A stretch of DNA of 64,000 bases from Bifidobacterium psychraerophilum (GCF_000741705.1 NZ_JGZI01000010.1:496001-560000), one strand, 5' to 3'. Shown: positions 26,116 to 35,903, counted from the first letter of the stretch. A program made the numbers and translations. Notes: generated from the letters alone by a model not told the origin.

Positions 26116-29046
26116 TTAGTGCCTTTCGGCCCCCTCACGCCTGCGGTGTCTGATGATCATGACCAGAGCCGCCATGCAGGCCAGACCTGTCGCAAGCACC
26201 GCCGCGACAAGGGCATTGGCACCGGTTCTGGGGAGTGCACCGGAGAGCACCTTCCCGGAGACGTCCTGCGCATCGGCTGCAGCCGCCTGCCCGGCCGAGT
26301 CCCCGCCCTTCCCGGATGTTCCCGGTTCCTTGCCATTGCTGCTCCCACCGACCGTGACAAGCCCGCCGAGGGCCTTCTGCAAGCCCGTGAGGGCGGCATC
26401 GACCTGCTCCTGCGTTGAGGAGGCATCGGATAGGACCGCCTGCGCACGCTGCAGGGCGGCAGTGAGAACACGCCATGAATCGGCCGTATAGGCTGTGCTC
26501 TGCAAGGCGGATGCCTTGTCCACCGCATCCTTGAGCGCGGAGGTATCCACCGTGCCCTTGCCCGCGTCGATTCTTACGCTTCGCGTCTGGGACACCGAGG
26601 GTTGCAGCTCTTCGAATCCGAGGTACTCGGCACGGATCGTGTGCTTCCCATCCTGCAGATCGGCGGGGATCGGCATCGTCGCCTGGTAGCTTCCCGACAC
26701 CCCTTTGAGCTCCTGTTTCCCTATGCTGGCGCCATCGACGAAGAATTCAACGGAACCCGCCAATTCACCGTTGTCCGCTGCGGATACAGTCGCATGCACC
26801 TGCTGACCGGCTGTCACCAGCTGGTCTTCCTCAACACCAGGATCCGTCGTGGTGGCAACGTCAGGGACCGCCGTGCCTGTGAAGGAGGCGTATTCCGAGG
26901 CCGTCAGACCAAGCGCGGAACCGTGGCGTATCTTCGCCCCGCCATTGAGATTCATCGCCCCCGCATAGGTCCATTCCTGATTCGCATCACCTTCGGTGAC
27001 GATGTCATCGGTCACCAGCGGCATATATCCGGGGCCACCGTAGTCATCCACGAAGAGCATGTATTGTGAGCCGGCGACACCCGGAACCGAGGATGACGAG
27101 ATGCCGCTGTCCCCATCGTTGATCTCCATGATCGAAGGACCTTCGACGTATCTGGCGGCATCCTTGTTGGATGTCGTATTCCACAGCTGCTCCTGGATCA
27201 TGCACCAGCTCTGAGGATCCGTCAGCACGGTGCAATACCGGGGAGAGGAGTCCGAGTAGTCGAGAACGGCCTGAAGGTTTTTGGACTTCTCCACGAAGAT
27301 GTCCTTCTGCGCTCCGAATTGGGTGTCCTCCGCCTTGGTGAAGCGGTAGTAGTAGCCGTCCTCCCCCTTGGCGACGGTGGAGTCGATCCGGGCTTTTCCT
27401 GAATCCTGCCAGACCTTCGCCTGGGTGAAATTCACGAAATCCTTGGTGGTGGCCATCATCACACGCGAACCGCACCAGGCGGATTCTCCTGAATACCGGG
27501 AAGGCTGGCACACGGTATGGGCGGCATCCGCATACAAGCGCGAAGACCAATACACCACATACTCCCCCGCTTCATCATCCCAATACGCCTCCGGGGCCCA
27601 AGTCATGCCGGCGAGATCCGAGGACACCTTGACATGCCGCTGCTCGCCCCAGTTCACCAGATCCGTCGATTCCCATATCTCCAGATACAGGGAGCCCTTC
27701 GACTGGGCATCCCCCCAACTCGTGCGGCCTATCTGCAGATCGGTGGCGAGCATATAGAACTTGCCGCCGTCCTGGGAACGCATGATGAAGGGGTCTCGTA
27801 GCCCCTCATCACCGTATGTGGAGCTCAGCACCGCCTGGCCATTGTTCACAGGCGACCAGTCAAGAATGTTGTTCCCGTTGGATTTCGAGAAAAAGATCTT
27901 CTGACCGGCGGCGTTGTCACCGGTGAAGTACGCGAACATGTATCCCGTTTTCGGTGCGATTCTCGACTTGGCCTTCACCGTCGAGGGGATGTCGCGGGAC
28001 GCCGAAACCCCATCCACCGTCGCCGAGAGTCTCAGCACTGCGGGTATGTCCTGTGCGCCGTAGGCCGGCTGATCGACCTTCAGGGCATCCAAGGTATCGG
28101 AATCCCCTGAATCCACGACGCGCATGCCCGTTCCGCCGGCCGTGACCTCCCAATCCACCGGCGTGCCATCCGCCAGCGTCTTCGGCAGGGAGGCATCAGC
28201 GGTCAGCTCACTGAGATAGTTGGCATCGAAGGCATCCAGCCGCTGTTGCAGCGACACCTTGGGCGTCGTTATCTCCACGTTGTCCAACACGCCGGAAAAG
28301 TACTCACCGGACACCCAGTTGGCCTTGCCGAGTTGCACGATCCCGCCGGATGAACCAAGTATCGAGGTCAGGGCTTGACTCGCGGTGGGTGTCTTCTGAG
28401 CAAGCAATTCACCGTTGACGTAGAGCTCGGTGATGTCATTCGTTATTCGCAGTTCGATATGACGCCATCCGGCGGTGATGCCGCTTACGGAGGGACTACC
28501 CGAGTTGTCGCGTGAACCGCTGTTGTTCCAGCGCTGGACCCCTGTCTGGGTGGCACGTTCATTCACGGCCAGATAATGCTCATTCGGATAGCTGGGGGCC
28601 GTGGCATCCCTCGACGCGTAAAAGGCCCAGCCTTGGCTTTCCGCGCTTGCCGCCGTATACACGTCATAGGAGATGGTCACATCATCAAGCCCCGCCAGCA
28701 GCGGCGTACCATCGCTTTTCACCACATTGAGCCATTGCCCGTCCGCGAAGCTCAGAGCCTGCGACCCATCTCCTTCGTAGCCGTTGCTCACGGAGACATC
28801 CGCGGCCTTGGCCAGGGTCGCCTTCGCCGAACCCGTCGAATCCTCGATCGCACCGGTCTGGCCGGATGAGAGCTCGTTGAAGTCGAAACTCGCCAAAACG
28901 CTGTGCTCCGTCTCGTCGGCCGCATATGCGGTGCCGGAAACCGCCACACCGGAAATCATGACGGCGACCGCCATGCCACCGCTCGCCACCAGTCGGAACG
29001 CCTGTCTGAGGGGACGATGCCTCGCCCCGCCTACTTGAACAACCAT
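26116..29046 (-). CDS. Cell-wall-anchored GH43 family arabinosidase
   Basis: This is a secreted 976-residue, surface-anchored glycoside hydrolase, likely an alpha-L-arabinofuranosidase or arabinan-acting enzyme. Order of parts: signal peptide ending near GTAYAADE, a LamG/concanavalin-like module (about residues 52-265), a GH43 catalytic domain (about 367-712) with GLRDPFIMRS (general base Asp), TWAPEAYWD and ARYVEGPSIM (likely acid Glu), an Ig-like module (about 738-823), a FIVAR helical repeat (about 834-898), and an LPRTG sorting motif with a hydrophobic helix and Arg-rich tail. I chose ATG 29046 because AAAGGAG lies nine bases upstream; a longer reading would put this site inside the gene. 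No sortase gene is in the window. Substrate specificity is inferred from family and neighbour. Confidence 0.9.
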   Translation of the reverse strand: MVVQVGGARHRPLRQAFRLVASGGMAVAVMISGVAVSGTAYAADETEHSVLASFDFNELSSGQTGAIEDSTGSAKATLAKAADVSVSNGYEGDGSQALSFADGQWLNVVKSDGTPLLAGLDDVTISYDVYTAASAESQGWAFYASRDATAPSYPNEHYLAVNERATQTGVQRWNNSGSRDNSGSPSVSGITAGWRHIELRITNDITELYVNGELLAQKTPTASQALTSILGSSGGIVQLGKANWVSGEYFSGVLDNVEITTPKVSLQQRLDAFDANYLSELTADASLPKTLADGTPVDWEVTAGGTGMRVVDSGDSDTLDALKVDQPAYGAQDIPAVLRLSATVDGVSASRDIPSTVKAKSRIAPKTGYMFAYFTGDNAAGQKIFFSKSNGNNILDWSPVNNGQAVLSSTYGDEGLRDPFIMRSQDGGKFYMLATDLQIGRTSWGDAQSKGSLYLEIWESTDLVNWGEQRHVKVSSDLAGMTWAPEAYWDDEAGEYVVYWSSRLYADAAHTVCQPSRYSGESAWCGSRVMMATTKDFVNFTQAKVWQDSGKARIDSTVAKGEDGYYYRFTKAEDTQFGAQKDIFVEKSKNLQAVLDYSDSSPRYCTVLTDPQSWCMIQEQLWNTTSNKDAARYVEGPSIMEINDGDSGISSSSVPGVAGSQYMLFVDDYGGPGYMPLVTDDIVTEGDANQEWTYAGAMNLNGGAKIRHGSALGLTASEYASFTGTAVPDVATTTDPGVEEDQLVTAGQQVHATVSAADNGELAGSVEFFVDGASIGKQELKGVSGSYQATMPIPADLQDGKHTIRAEYLGFEELQPSVSQTRSVRIDAGKGTVDTSALKDAVDKASALQSTAYTADSWRVLTAALQRAQAVLSDASSTQEQVDAALTGLQKALGGLVTVGGSSNGKEPGTSGKGGDSAGQAAAADAQDVSGKVLSGALPRTGANALVAAVLATGLACMAALVMIIRHRRREGAERH

Positions 29047-29213
29047 GAATGCCCTCTCCTTTGCTGATAAGCCCCATTGCTTCTGCAAGCTGCCTTCGGG
29101 AATACGATGATCTCGGTTTTTTCCTTGCATATGACGGATTCACCCATGAAGTCCGCATCAACTCGCATCCCTTACCATGAAAGCTGCTGGCACCAATACG
29201 GTCAACAACCCAC

Positions 29214-29233
29214 GGTAACGATTCCATAACAGT
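29214..29233. promoter_or_regulatory. GH43 upstream motif, copy 1
   Basis: GGTAACGATTCCATAACAGT lies in the 266-bp spacer upstream of the shorter GH43 gene, about 170 bases before its start. It matches 18 of 20 bases with the motif at 35610-35629 upstream of the larger GH43 gene. The half-sites (TAAC and ATAAC) repeat at about 11-bp spacing, one helical turn. It is probably a transcription-factor site controlling both enzymes. Confidence 0.6.
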
Positions 29234-29241
29234 ATGCCGAC

Positions 29242-29303
29242 GCACGCCGATCGATCCATCACGGCGTGCAGGTGGTGCACCGGGTACGCGGCGCACCACC
29301 TGC
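29242..29303. terminator. Nested hairpins after larger GH43 gene
   Basis: GCACGCCG pairs with CGGCGTGC (29242-29269) and GCAGGTGGTGC pairs with GCACCACCTGC (29268-29303), with the 3' side of the first stem touching the second. They sit 10-70 bases past the stop of the larger GH43 gene and are likely to end or attenuate its transcript before the smaller GH43 gene. No long T run follows. Confidence 0.5.
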
Positions 29304-29312
29304 GATCTCGGC

Positions 29313-32300
29313 TCAACGGCGGCGATGTCTACGCACCGTCAATATGGCGAGCGCCCCCAATCCAAGCAGGACAACGACACCATATGAGATGACGAGTGTG
29401 CTCGCGCCGCTTTTCGCCAGCGGACCGAGAACACGGCCGGAGACTGCAGGGTCCGCACCAGAGGATGCACCATCCCGCGACCCGTCAGGCGAAGGCGAAG
29501 CGGGCTCCGTGACCTTGGGGTCATCGCTGACCTTCACCAGATCCTTGATCGCGGCGAGCAGCGAGGCGGTGGCGGCATCAAGCCGCTCCTGCGTCGCCTC
29601 CTCATCGGCGAGCGCCGTGCGGGCATCATCCAACGCGGCGAGCAGCGCCGACCATGAACCGGCCGTGTAATCGCTCTGCTGCAATCCTGTGGCCTGGTTG
29701 ATCGCGGTGCGCAAGCCTTCCCTGTCGGCATCCTCCGGGGGCAGCAGACCGTCCACGGTGACGACGAAGGAGGTCGACACCGGCGGAAGCGAGGCCTTCA
29801 GCGTGACGGTGACGGTTTTGTTTCCGGCGGTGAGCGCTTCGAAACCGGAGAGCTCATACTCGTCGGGATCCAACGGGGATACCGATCCATCGCTGTAGGT
29901 GGCGCTCACCACGAGTCCGGTCGTGTCGATCGCCACCGCGCCCACCGTATAGTTCGTTTTGACAGGCATGCTGGTGACCGCAATGGATGTGACCACCACA
30001 GGCGCAGGGGTGTCGTCGTCCTGGAGCATCACCGTGTACCTTCTGCTGCTCAGATCGTCAGCGGTGACGATGACCGTCACCACACCGTTCTGGACCGTCA
30101 CGTCGGAATCCGCCGTGCTGTCACTCGTCGATACGGCCACATCATCGCTCGTGATCCGACTGACATCGTCGACCGTGAGGGTCTGCGTCTCCTTGGAGAC
30201 ATCAAGATCCACACCGCCCACACTCAGGGATCTGAGCGTGGCATCGTTCTCCTTCACCGTGCTTGCCCCCACCCCGAGCAATGTCGGCGTCACGGGCTTG
30301 AACAGGCCTTCGTCATCCAGTTCGAGTTTGTCTATCGCCGTTTCCCGGTGATACCCCAGGCCTGAAGTGTAGAAGCCGAGAGGTGTGTAGAAGCGGTGGT
30401 ACACGATGTAGAGATCATCGCCGTTCTCCATGATCGAATGATGGGCCGTTCCCTTGAGATCATTGGCATTGTCCTTCTGCAGCAGAACGTATTTGTAGGT
30501 GATGGCACCGTTGAGGGTGTCCGATACACCGTAATTGACCCGATAGTTCTCGCTGCCGGTATCATCCACGGACCATGTCCAATGGTATTTGCCGGCGATC
30601 CTGTTCACGGTCACCGCTTCCCGGAAATCAGTCAGACCGGAGAGCTTGCGAACGCTGCCGGGGACGATGCTTGTCATGTCATCCCCGAGCTGAGCTATGG
30701 CGGCTGAGCCGTTACCGTAGAGGATGTAGGAGACCCCGTCATCATCGGTGAAGATCGAGGGGTCGATGGCTTGCCCCACGCTGACGCCCTCCATGCTTGC
30801 GGTGATCAGAGGCTGTTCGGATGGCAGGAACGGCCCGGCCGGGTTGTCGGCGACGGCGACGCCGATCGCCGAAGTGCCGCTGGGCAGTTTCGCGCAGTAG
30901 TAGTAATAGTATTTGCCGTTCTTCTTCTCGATTGTCGGGGCCCATGCCGAACCCACCGACCACGGTGATTTGACGTAATCGTTATCGGCGTCCCTGTTGA
31001 CATCGAGAATCACACCCTCATCCGTCCAATTGACCATATCCGTGGAGGACCAGGCGTGGAATTGCGTGCCGCTCCAGGAACTGAAACCATCGGTTGTCGG
31101 GTATATCCAGAATTTGCCATCGAAGACATCGGCATCGGGATCCGCATATTGGCCCGGAAGGACCGGGTTGTTCGCCACCGTCACGCCGAGGGTCCAGCTT
31201 TCGCTCCTGTTCCCCCTGTTCACGACGATCGTGGCATCGCCATCATTGACGTCAACGGCGCCGCCATTGGTGAAGCCCTCACCATTGACGCTCGCTATTG
31301 TGGCGGCGGCCCCATTCAGACTGAGCGTGACCGGCACCGCGGACAGATCCGTGCCTTTGCGCACGTACGCACTGATCGTCTTCGTCTTGGCGTCGATTGT
31401 GCTGGTGATCGCGGTATGGCTGTCAGTACCGGTCACACTCGTGCTTTCGGGGACGGAACCGACCTGCGCCCCGATCAGGATCTCGGCATCGTCATCGATG
31501 AGCTCCTCGTCACTCAGCGCCCGGTCGTGGATAACAAGATTGTCGATCTTTCCATTGAAGTACTCCCCGGCTGTCGTCCAGTTCGCCTTGCCCACCTGAA
31601 GCACGCCTCCGCTCTGGCCGAGGATCGCACTCAGGGCGTGCGCCGAGTCGATGGCATCGTTGCTTGCCTTGAGTACCCCATCCACATACAGCTTCGTCGT
31701 GCTGTTGCTGACCACCAGATCGACATGCTTCCATACGCTGCTGCCTGTTGTGGACACATTCCCGTTGTTGGCGCGCCCTGATGCGAAGCGTTCGACGCTG
31801 ATGGAGGAGGACTCGTCCATCACACCCAGATAGTTCTCCGCGTTGTATACCGCGGCATCGCTGTTTGGAGCTGCGAACAACGCCCACTTGCCCGACCCGA
31901 CCAGGGAATCATAGGAGAAGGTCACCTCATCATGACCGGCCAACAGTGCCGTCCCATCGGCTGCGGTGACGTTCAACCACACCTTGTTGTTCAGATCGGC
32001 TGCCGTGGTGCCGTCCAAGGTGTTTTGGGCCGTGGATACCGTGCCGTTCACGGTGGCTTTCGCCCCGCCGGTGGCGTCATTGATGGATGCCGCTCCTGCG
32101 GTGAGGTCGTTGAAATCGAAATCGGCGAGTACGCCTTCCTCGGATCCATCGTCGGACGCCAGTTCCTCGCTGCTCAAAGCCCTGTTCCAGACCTTCACAT
32201 CGTCAATCGATCCTTTGAAATATCCATCCGCGGCGTAGAAGGATTTGCCCAGATACGCCATGAGATCCGTACCCAACCAGTTAACGGGATTCGAGCTGAT

Positions 32301-35126
32301 ATTGCTGCCGATCAGTGCGCCATCGGAGTAGACCTGTTGTGTACGCTCGTTGAAGACGACCGTGATCGTATGCCATCCGCTTCCGATATTCGCGGTGACG
32401 GCATCCTCATAGCCACTCGACCCCTTGGTGATCGCGCTCCTGACATCCCCACCCGAACGATTGCGCAGCATGTAATACTGTTGGGAGTTCTTGCCGAAGG
32501 CGAAGGTGAAGAAATTACCCGTCTGAGCGCTGTTGACCTTCATCTGCACGGTGAGCTGGGATTTGCCATCGAAGAGGCCTGTGGGGAATTCGGCATAGCC
32601 GCCCGTACTGCCGTCAAGGGACAGCACATCGGATTGCAGATCCTGATCCCCTTGCGTGGTAGTGGCACCATGCATCGTCAGTGCGTTGTCACCACAGGAA
32701 TCCGCCCCTACGTCCGATTCGTCGTCGAAGGTGTAGCACGCTTGCGGACCCGATCCGGCTGCGGCGGGTTCGGCGGCTTCGGTGTATTGGGTGACGAAGG
32801 CGGATTCCAAGGCCTTGCGCTCGGCGGCGGTGACGGAGATGATGCCACCGTGGCGTTTTTTGATGGCGTCCCAGTTGAAGTCGGTGAAGTCGACATCCCA
32901 TGTGCTGGGATCTTCGATATCCGTGAATCGGAATGGACGGTATCCTGCGTTTTTGCCATATTGATCCGCGATCAGCGCGTACACCGGCTTGCCATCCTCG
33001 GTGGTGCGATCGTCAGGATTGTATGTCACCCACTCGAAGCCTTCCACACCACCGATCGCGCTGAGCTGACTCGCCCCGACGAAATCGGACAGTTTGCCGA
33101 CGGACACCCATTGGTCATCCGAAGTCCGTTCGGTGACCAGGCCTGTTGTCGGTACGTCGATGCGTTTGGATTTCTCGATGTTCAGATCACCGTCGCCCGA
33201 GATGCGGTAGTACCAATCGCCGATCTTGATGATGCTCACATCGATGACCGAATTGCTCCTGTCGATCCACAGCTCCGGTTTCGAGAAGCTTCTGAAATCG
33301 CGGGTTGTGGAGATGTACATATTCAGGCTGTCGCCGAGGTTGTCAGCGGGGCAGGAATTCCAGCAGTTCGTCGCCCAATAGATGAAGTATTGGCCCGTCG
33401 CCTCATCCCACCACGCCTCGGGTGCCCACATCTTCTCGACATCACCCAGGGGTGCGGCGAGCTCACTGAGGAAAGGCCCCTCCCAATGCTTGAGATCGGT
33501 TGATTCCCAGGTCTGGATCTTGGTCGACATCGGCCCGCCCCAGCCCTGGGTGGCGACTTCCAGATCCGTCGCGATGATGTAGAACTTGTCCCCTTCAGGT
33601 GATCGGATCAAGAAGGGATCGCGCACCCCCTGCTTGCCCACATCCGTGGTCAGTGAAGGACTGGTGTCGTCGTTGCTCAGGTCAAGCCAGTAATCGCCGT
33701 CCTCGGAAGTGGCGAAATAGATATTCTCCTTCTCACCGGTGTTATCGGCGAAGTAGGCGAACATGTAGTCGCTGAGGTCGCTCTGGGACGGTTTGTCATA
33801 AGCGGCTTTGACGGTCAGTGCGAATTCGCGCTTCGCGGCCGTGCCGGGAATCGAAGCGGACAAGGTGACCTGCTGATCACTCGCACCACGCGTCACCACC
33901 CCTGCGGCCTTGCCGCCCTGGGCCATGTCCGTGATCACCGTCTCGTTGTCCGAAGACCAGGTTATCGAGAATCCGTGGCTGGTCACATCAGGCAGGGTCA
34001 GATTAGTACGAACATCGTCGGGATTCAGCAGCTCGACCGCCTCCAGATCGGATTGCGCCAGATCGTCATTGCTGGGAATCGTGACCGATATCCTTTGCGT
34101 GGCCGTGACACCGAAGATATTGACGGTCGCCGTCAACTCGGCCGAAGCCGCCTGCTGCGATGGGTACTGTTGCAGCACGGCTGTCGAGCCCTCCTTGATG
34201 ACCAGCACATCCTCGTTCGAGGAGGTGTAGCTGACCAAGCCGCCGTACGTATCCAAAGCGGTCTCTTCGGCGGTGAGCGTCAGACTTGTGGAAATCCGGG
34301 CGGCCACTGCCGCCGCTCGCAGCGCCAGGTGATCGTTGGGCACTGTGACCTTGAAGTTGTCGATGCTGCCGTTGAAGTACTCTCCGTTCACCCAATTGGC
34401 ACGTCCCAGCTGCAGCACGCCACCTGTGGAGCCGAGAATGGACGAGAGCGCCTGGGCCTCGGTCGGCGTCTTCTGATCGACCAGCTCGCCGTTGATATAC
34501 AACGCCGTGCTGTCATTGGAAACCTTCAGATCGATATGACGCCAGCCAGCGGCGACGCCGCTTGCCGACGGGCTTCCGGTGTTGTCACGTGAACCGCTGT
34601 TATTCCAACGTTGCACCGTCACCCGATCACTACGGTCGATGACCGACAGATAATGCTCGTTCGGATACGACTGGGCGTTGGCGTCCCTTGCGGCGAACAG
34701 ACTCCAAGCTTGGCTGTCGGATGTGGCTGCCGACAGCACATCATAGGAGAAGGTCACCTCATCAAGCCCTGCCAGCAGAGCGCTCCCATCACTCTTGGTG
34801 ATGTTCAGCCACTGGCTGTTGCCGAACGCCAGGGCCTGCGAACCATCACCCTGATACTCATTCACCGTAGGGGCGTTGGCGGATTTCGCGAGCGTCGCCT
34901 TCGCGATGCCCGTCGAATCCTCCAAGGTGCCGCTCTGCCCCTGCACGACGTCGTCGAAGTTGAAGTCCGCGATGGTCACATCGGCCGTGTCCTCCTCCTG
35001 CGCGGAGGCCACCTGGGGTGCAACGGCCATCGAAAGCAAGGTGGCGGCTCCCAGAACCGCTCCAAGCGCCCGTTTGCCCCATCGCCGTATATCCGCTGCG
35101 AGCGCGTTGCTGTTTTCAGTCATCAT
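29313..35126 (-). CDS. Multidomain tandem-GH43 surface arabinosidase
   Basis: This is a very large (about 1937 aa) secreted enzyme with two GH43 domains, a plan I know from bifidobacterial arabinofuranosidases acting on arabinogalactan or arabinan. Order: signal peptide (ending near PQVASAQ), LamG 1, Ig-like modules, GH43 domain A (about 455-772; GVRDPFLIRS, MWAPEAWWD, GGVEGFEWVTYN), LamG 2 (about 802-987), LamG 3 (about 1000-1205), GH43 domain B (about 1325-1612; QYADPDADVFDGKFWIYP, SAWAPTIEKKNGKYY, DFREAVTV), a Big_3-type Ig module, a FIVAR repeat (about 1799-1865), then GPLAKSG, a membrane helix and an Arg-rich tail. The sorting motif is LAKSG, not LPxTG. LamG 1 is close to that of the neighbouring gene. 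Start chosen at ATG 35126, after AAGGAAAGG; ATG 35123 is equally possible. Confidence 0.9.
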   Translation of the reverse strand: MMTENSNALAADIRRWGKRALGAVLGAATLLSMAVAPQVASAQEEDTADVTIADFNFDDVVQGQSGTLEDSTGIAKATLAKSANAPTVNEYQGDGSQALAFGNSQWLNITKSDGSALLAGLDEVTFSYDVLSAATSDSQAWSLFAARDANAQSYPNEHYLSVIDRSDRVTVQRWNNSGSRDNTGSPSASGVAAGWRHIDLKVSNDSTALYINGELVDQKTPTEAQALSSILGSTGGVLQLGRANWVNGEYFNGSIDNFKVTVPNDHLALRAAAVAARISTSLTLTAEETALDTYGGLVSYTSSNEDVLVIKEGSTAVLQQYPSQQAASAELTATVNIFGVTATQRISVTIPSNDDLAQSDLEAVELLNPDDVRTNLTLPDVTSHGFSITWSSDNETVITDMAQGGKAAGVVTRGASDQQVTLSASIPGTAAKREFALTVKAAYDKPSQSDLSDYMFAYFADNTGEKENIYFATSEDGDYWLDLSNDDTSPSLTTDVGKQGVRDPFLIRSPEGDKFYIIATDLEVATQGWGGPMSTKIQTWESTDLKHWEGPFLSELAAPLGDVEKMWAPEAWWDEATGQYFIYWATNCWNSCPADNLGDSLNMYISTTRDFRSFSKPELWIDRSNSVIDVSIIKIGDWYYRISGDGDLNIEKSKRIDVPTTGLVTERTSDDQWVSVGKLSDFVGASQLSAIGGVEGFEWVTYNPDDRTTEDGKPVYALIADQYGKNAGYRPFRFTDIEDPSTWDVDFTDFNWDAIKKRHGGIISVTAAERKALESAFVTQYTEAAEPAAAGSGPQACYTFDDESDVGADSCGDNALTMHGATTTQGDQDLQSDVLSLDGSTGGYAEFPTGLFDGKSQLTVQMKVNSAQTGNFFTFAFGKNSQQYYMLRNRSGGDVRSAITKGSSGYEDAVTANIGSGWHTITVVFNERTQQVYSDGALIGSNISSNPVNWLGTDLMAYLGKSFYAADGYFKGSIDDVKVWNRALSSEELASDDGSEEGVLADFDFNDLTAGAASINDATGGAKATVNGTVSTAQNTLDGTTAADLNNKVWLNVTAADGTALLAGHDEVTFSYDSLVGSGKWALFAAPNSDAAVYNAENYLGVMDESSSISVERFASGRANNGNVSTTGSSVWKHVDLVVSNSTTKLYVDGVLKASNDAIDSAHALSAILGQSGGVLQVGKANWTTAGEYFNGKIDNLVIHDRALSDEELIDDDAEILIGAQVGSVPESTSVTGTDSHTAITSTIDAKTKTISAYVRKGTDLSAVPVTLSLNGAAATIASVNGEGFTNGGAVDVNDGDATIVVNRGNRSESWTLGVTVANNPVLPGQYADPDADVFDGKFWIYPTTDGFSSWSGTQFHAWSSTDMVNWTDEGVILDVNRDADNDYVKSPWSVGSAWAPTIEKKNGKYYYYYCAKLPSGTSAIGVAVADNPAGPFLPSEQPLITASMEGVSVGQAIDPSIFTDDDGVSYILYGNGSAAIAQLGDDMTSIVPGSVRKLSGLTDFREAVTVNRIAGKYHWTWSVDDTGSENYRVNYGVSDTLNGAITYKYVLLQKDNANDLKGTAHHSIMENGDDLYIVYHRFYTPLGFYTSGLGYHRETAIDKLELDDEGLFKPVTPTLLGVGASTVKENDATLRSLSVGGVDLDVSKETQTLTVDDVSRITSDDVAVSTSDSTADSDVTVQNGVVTVIVTADDLSSRRYTVMLQDDDTPAPVVVTSIAVTSMPVKTNYTVGAVAIDTTGLVVSATYSDGSVSPLDPDEYELSGFEALTAGNKTVTVTLKASLPPVSTSFVVTVDGLLPPEDADREGLRTAINQATGLQQSDYTAGSWSALLAALDDARTALADEEATQERLDAATASLLAAIKDLVKVSDDPKVTEPASPSPDGSRDGASSGADPAVSGRVLGPLAKSGASTLVISYGVVVLLGLGALAILTVRRHRRR

Positions 35127-35290
35127 TGACCTTTCCTTCATCGTGATTGATCCTTCGGATCTTGCTTCACCACTCTTGATTCCCTTTGGCGGTATACAGT
35201 CGGCGCATCAGGATTCATGGCTTCGTCATCGCAGCCCTGAATTCGCCGGTGCGTGGGTTTCGAGCAGACCTCCCCGAAGCGTCTGCGCAC

Positions 35291-35371
35291 CTGGTATTCA
35301 CTCCTGTTTATGTACCCCTGGTATCAACGCCTGTGTATCGACGTCTGCATATCCATGTCTGTGTGAACCCG
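35291..35371. repeat. Degenerate 27-bp tandem repeat (3 units)
   Basis: Three successive 27-base units start at 35291, 35318 and 35345, each beginning CTG and sharing the pattern CTGGTAT....CCTGT.TAT. Units 1 and 2 share about 19 of 27 bases; unit 3 is more diverged. They lie in the leader of the tandem-GH43 gene. Confidence 0.45.
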
Positions 35372-35609
35372 GCATCTCCGTCCTTGCCCTGCCGCCTCCC
35401 TCATCAATGCTGCCGCCTTCGATATCAACGCCGGAGCTTCATGTGCACCGAGGCGCTGAGATGGAGTTAATCTATCACGCTGAATGTTCTCTCCTTGGGC
35501 GCGGATTTCAACGAATCTTCGCCTTGCTCACTGACGGATCATGCTTGATTCCTTGGAATTCCGGCATTCTGGGATGCGTGGAGATTCTTGTGTGCCCTTT
35601 GGTTATGCA

Positions 35610-35629
35610 GATAACGATTCGATAACAGT
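35610..35629. promoter_or_regulatory. GH43 upstream motif, copy 2
   Basis: GATAACGATTCGATAACAGT shares 18 of 20 bases with the motif at 29214-29233. GATAAC is directly repeated with an 11-bp period, one helical turn, which fits a regulator binding direct half-sites or a distorted inverted site. It lies about 484 bases upstream of the tandem-GH43 start, so the transcript start may be far from the gene. Confidence 0.6.
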
Positions 35630-35803
35630 TTGATCCGACACCGAAACGCACACCGCGAATGCAGGGTATGGGCTGTTGCGGCCTTTGATTCCATCGTCCA
35701 CACTGTGGAACAATGCCGACCGAAAGCGTGCCTGCGGAGATGCCCTGGCCCCGGAGGGCCAAGCCATCCGGCTTGGACCATACGATCGTTCGGAGCAAAG
35801 CAA

Positions 35804-35835
35804 GAACCCCCGCACATCACCATGTGCGGGGGTTC
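35804..35835. terminator. Hairpin terminator after hpf
   Basis: A perfect 14-bp stem (GAACCCCCGCACAT with ATGTGCGGGGGTTC) around a four-base loop starts 69 bases after the hpf stop on the minus strand. Short T-rich tracts follow on each side (TTCTTGC on minus, TTCTTCA on plus), so it may work in both directions. Confidence 0.7.
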
Positions 35836-35903
35836 TTCACGATTCTTGTCGATCAGGGTCCAATCGGCGGACCTTGACGACAACAATCCAGGTATTCGAG
35901 GTT

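Larger units (their letters stand above)
35127..35903. other. 777-bp spacer upstream of tandem-GH43 gene
   Basis: There is no gene I can support in this stretch. It holds the leader of the GH43 gene, three degenerate 27-bp repeats at 35291-35371, the 20-base motif at 35610-35629 and the hairpin of hpf at 35804-35835. The long leader (about 480 bases between motif and gene start) could carry a long 5' UTR, but I see no specific riboswitch signature. Confidence 0.6.
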
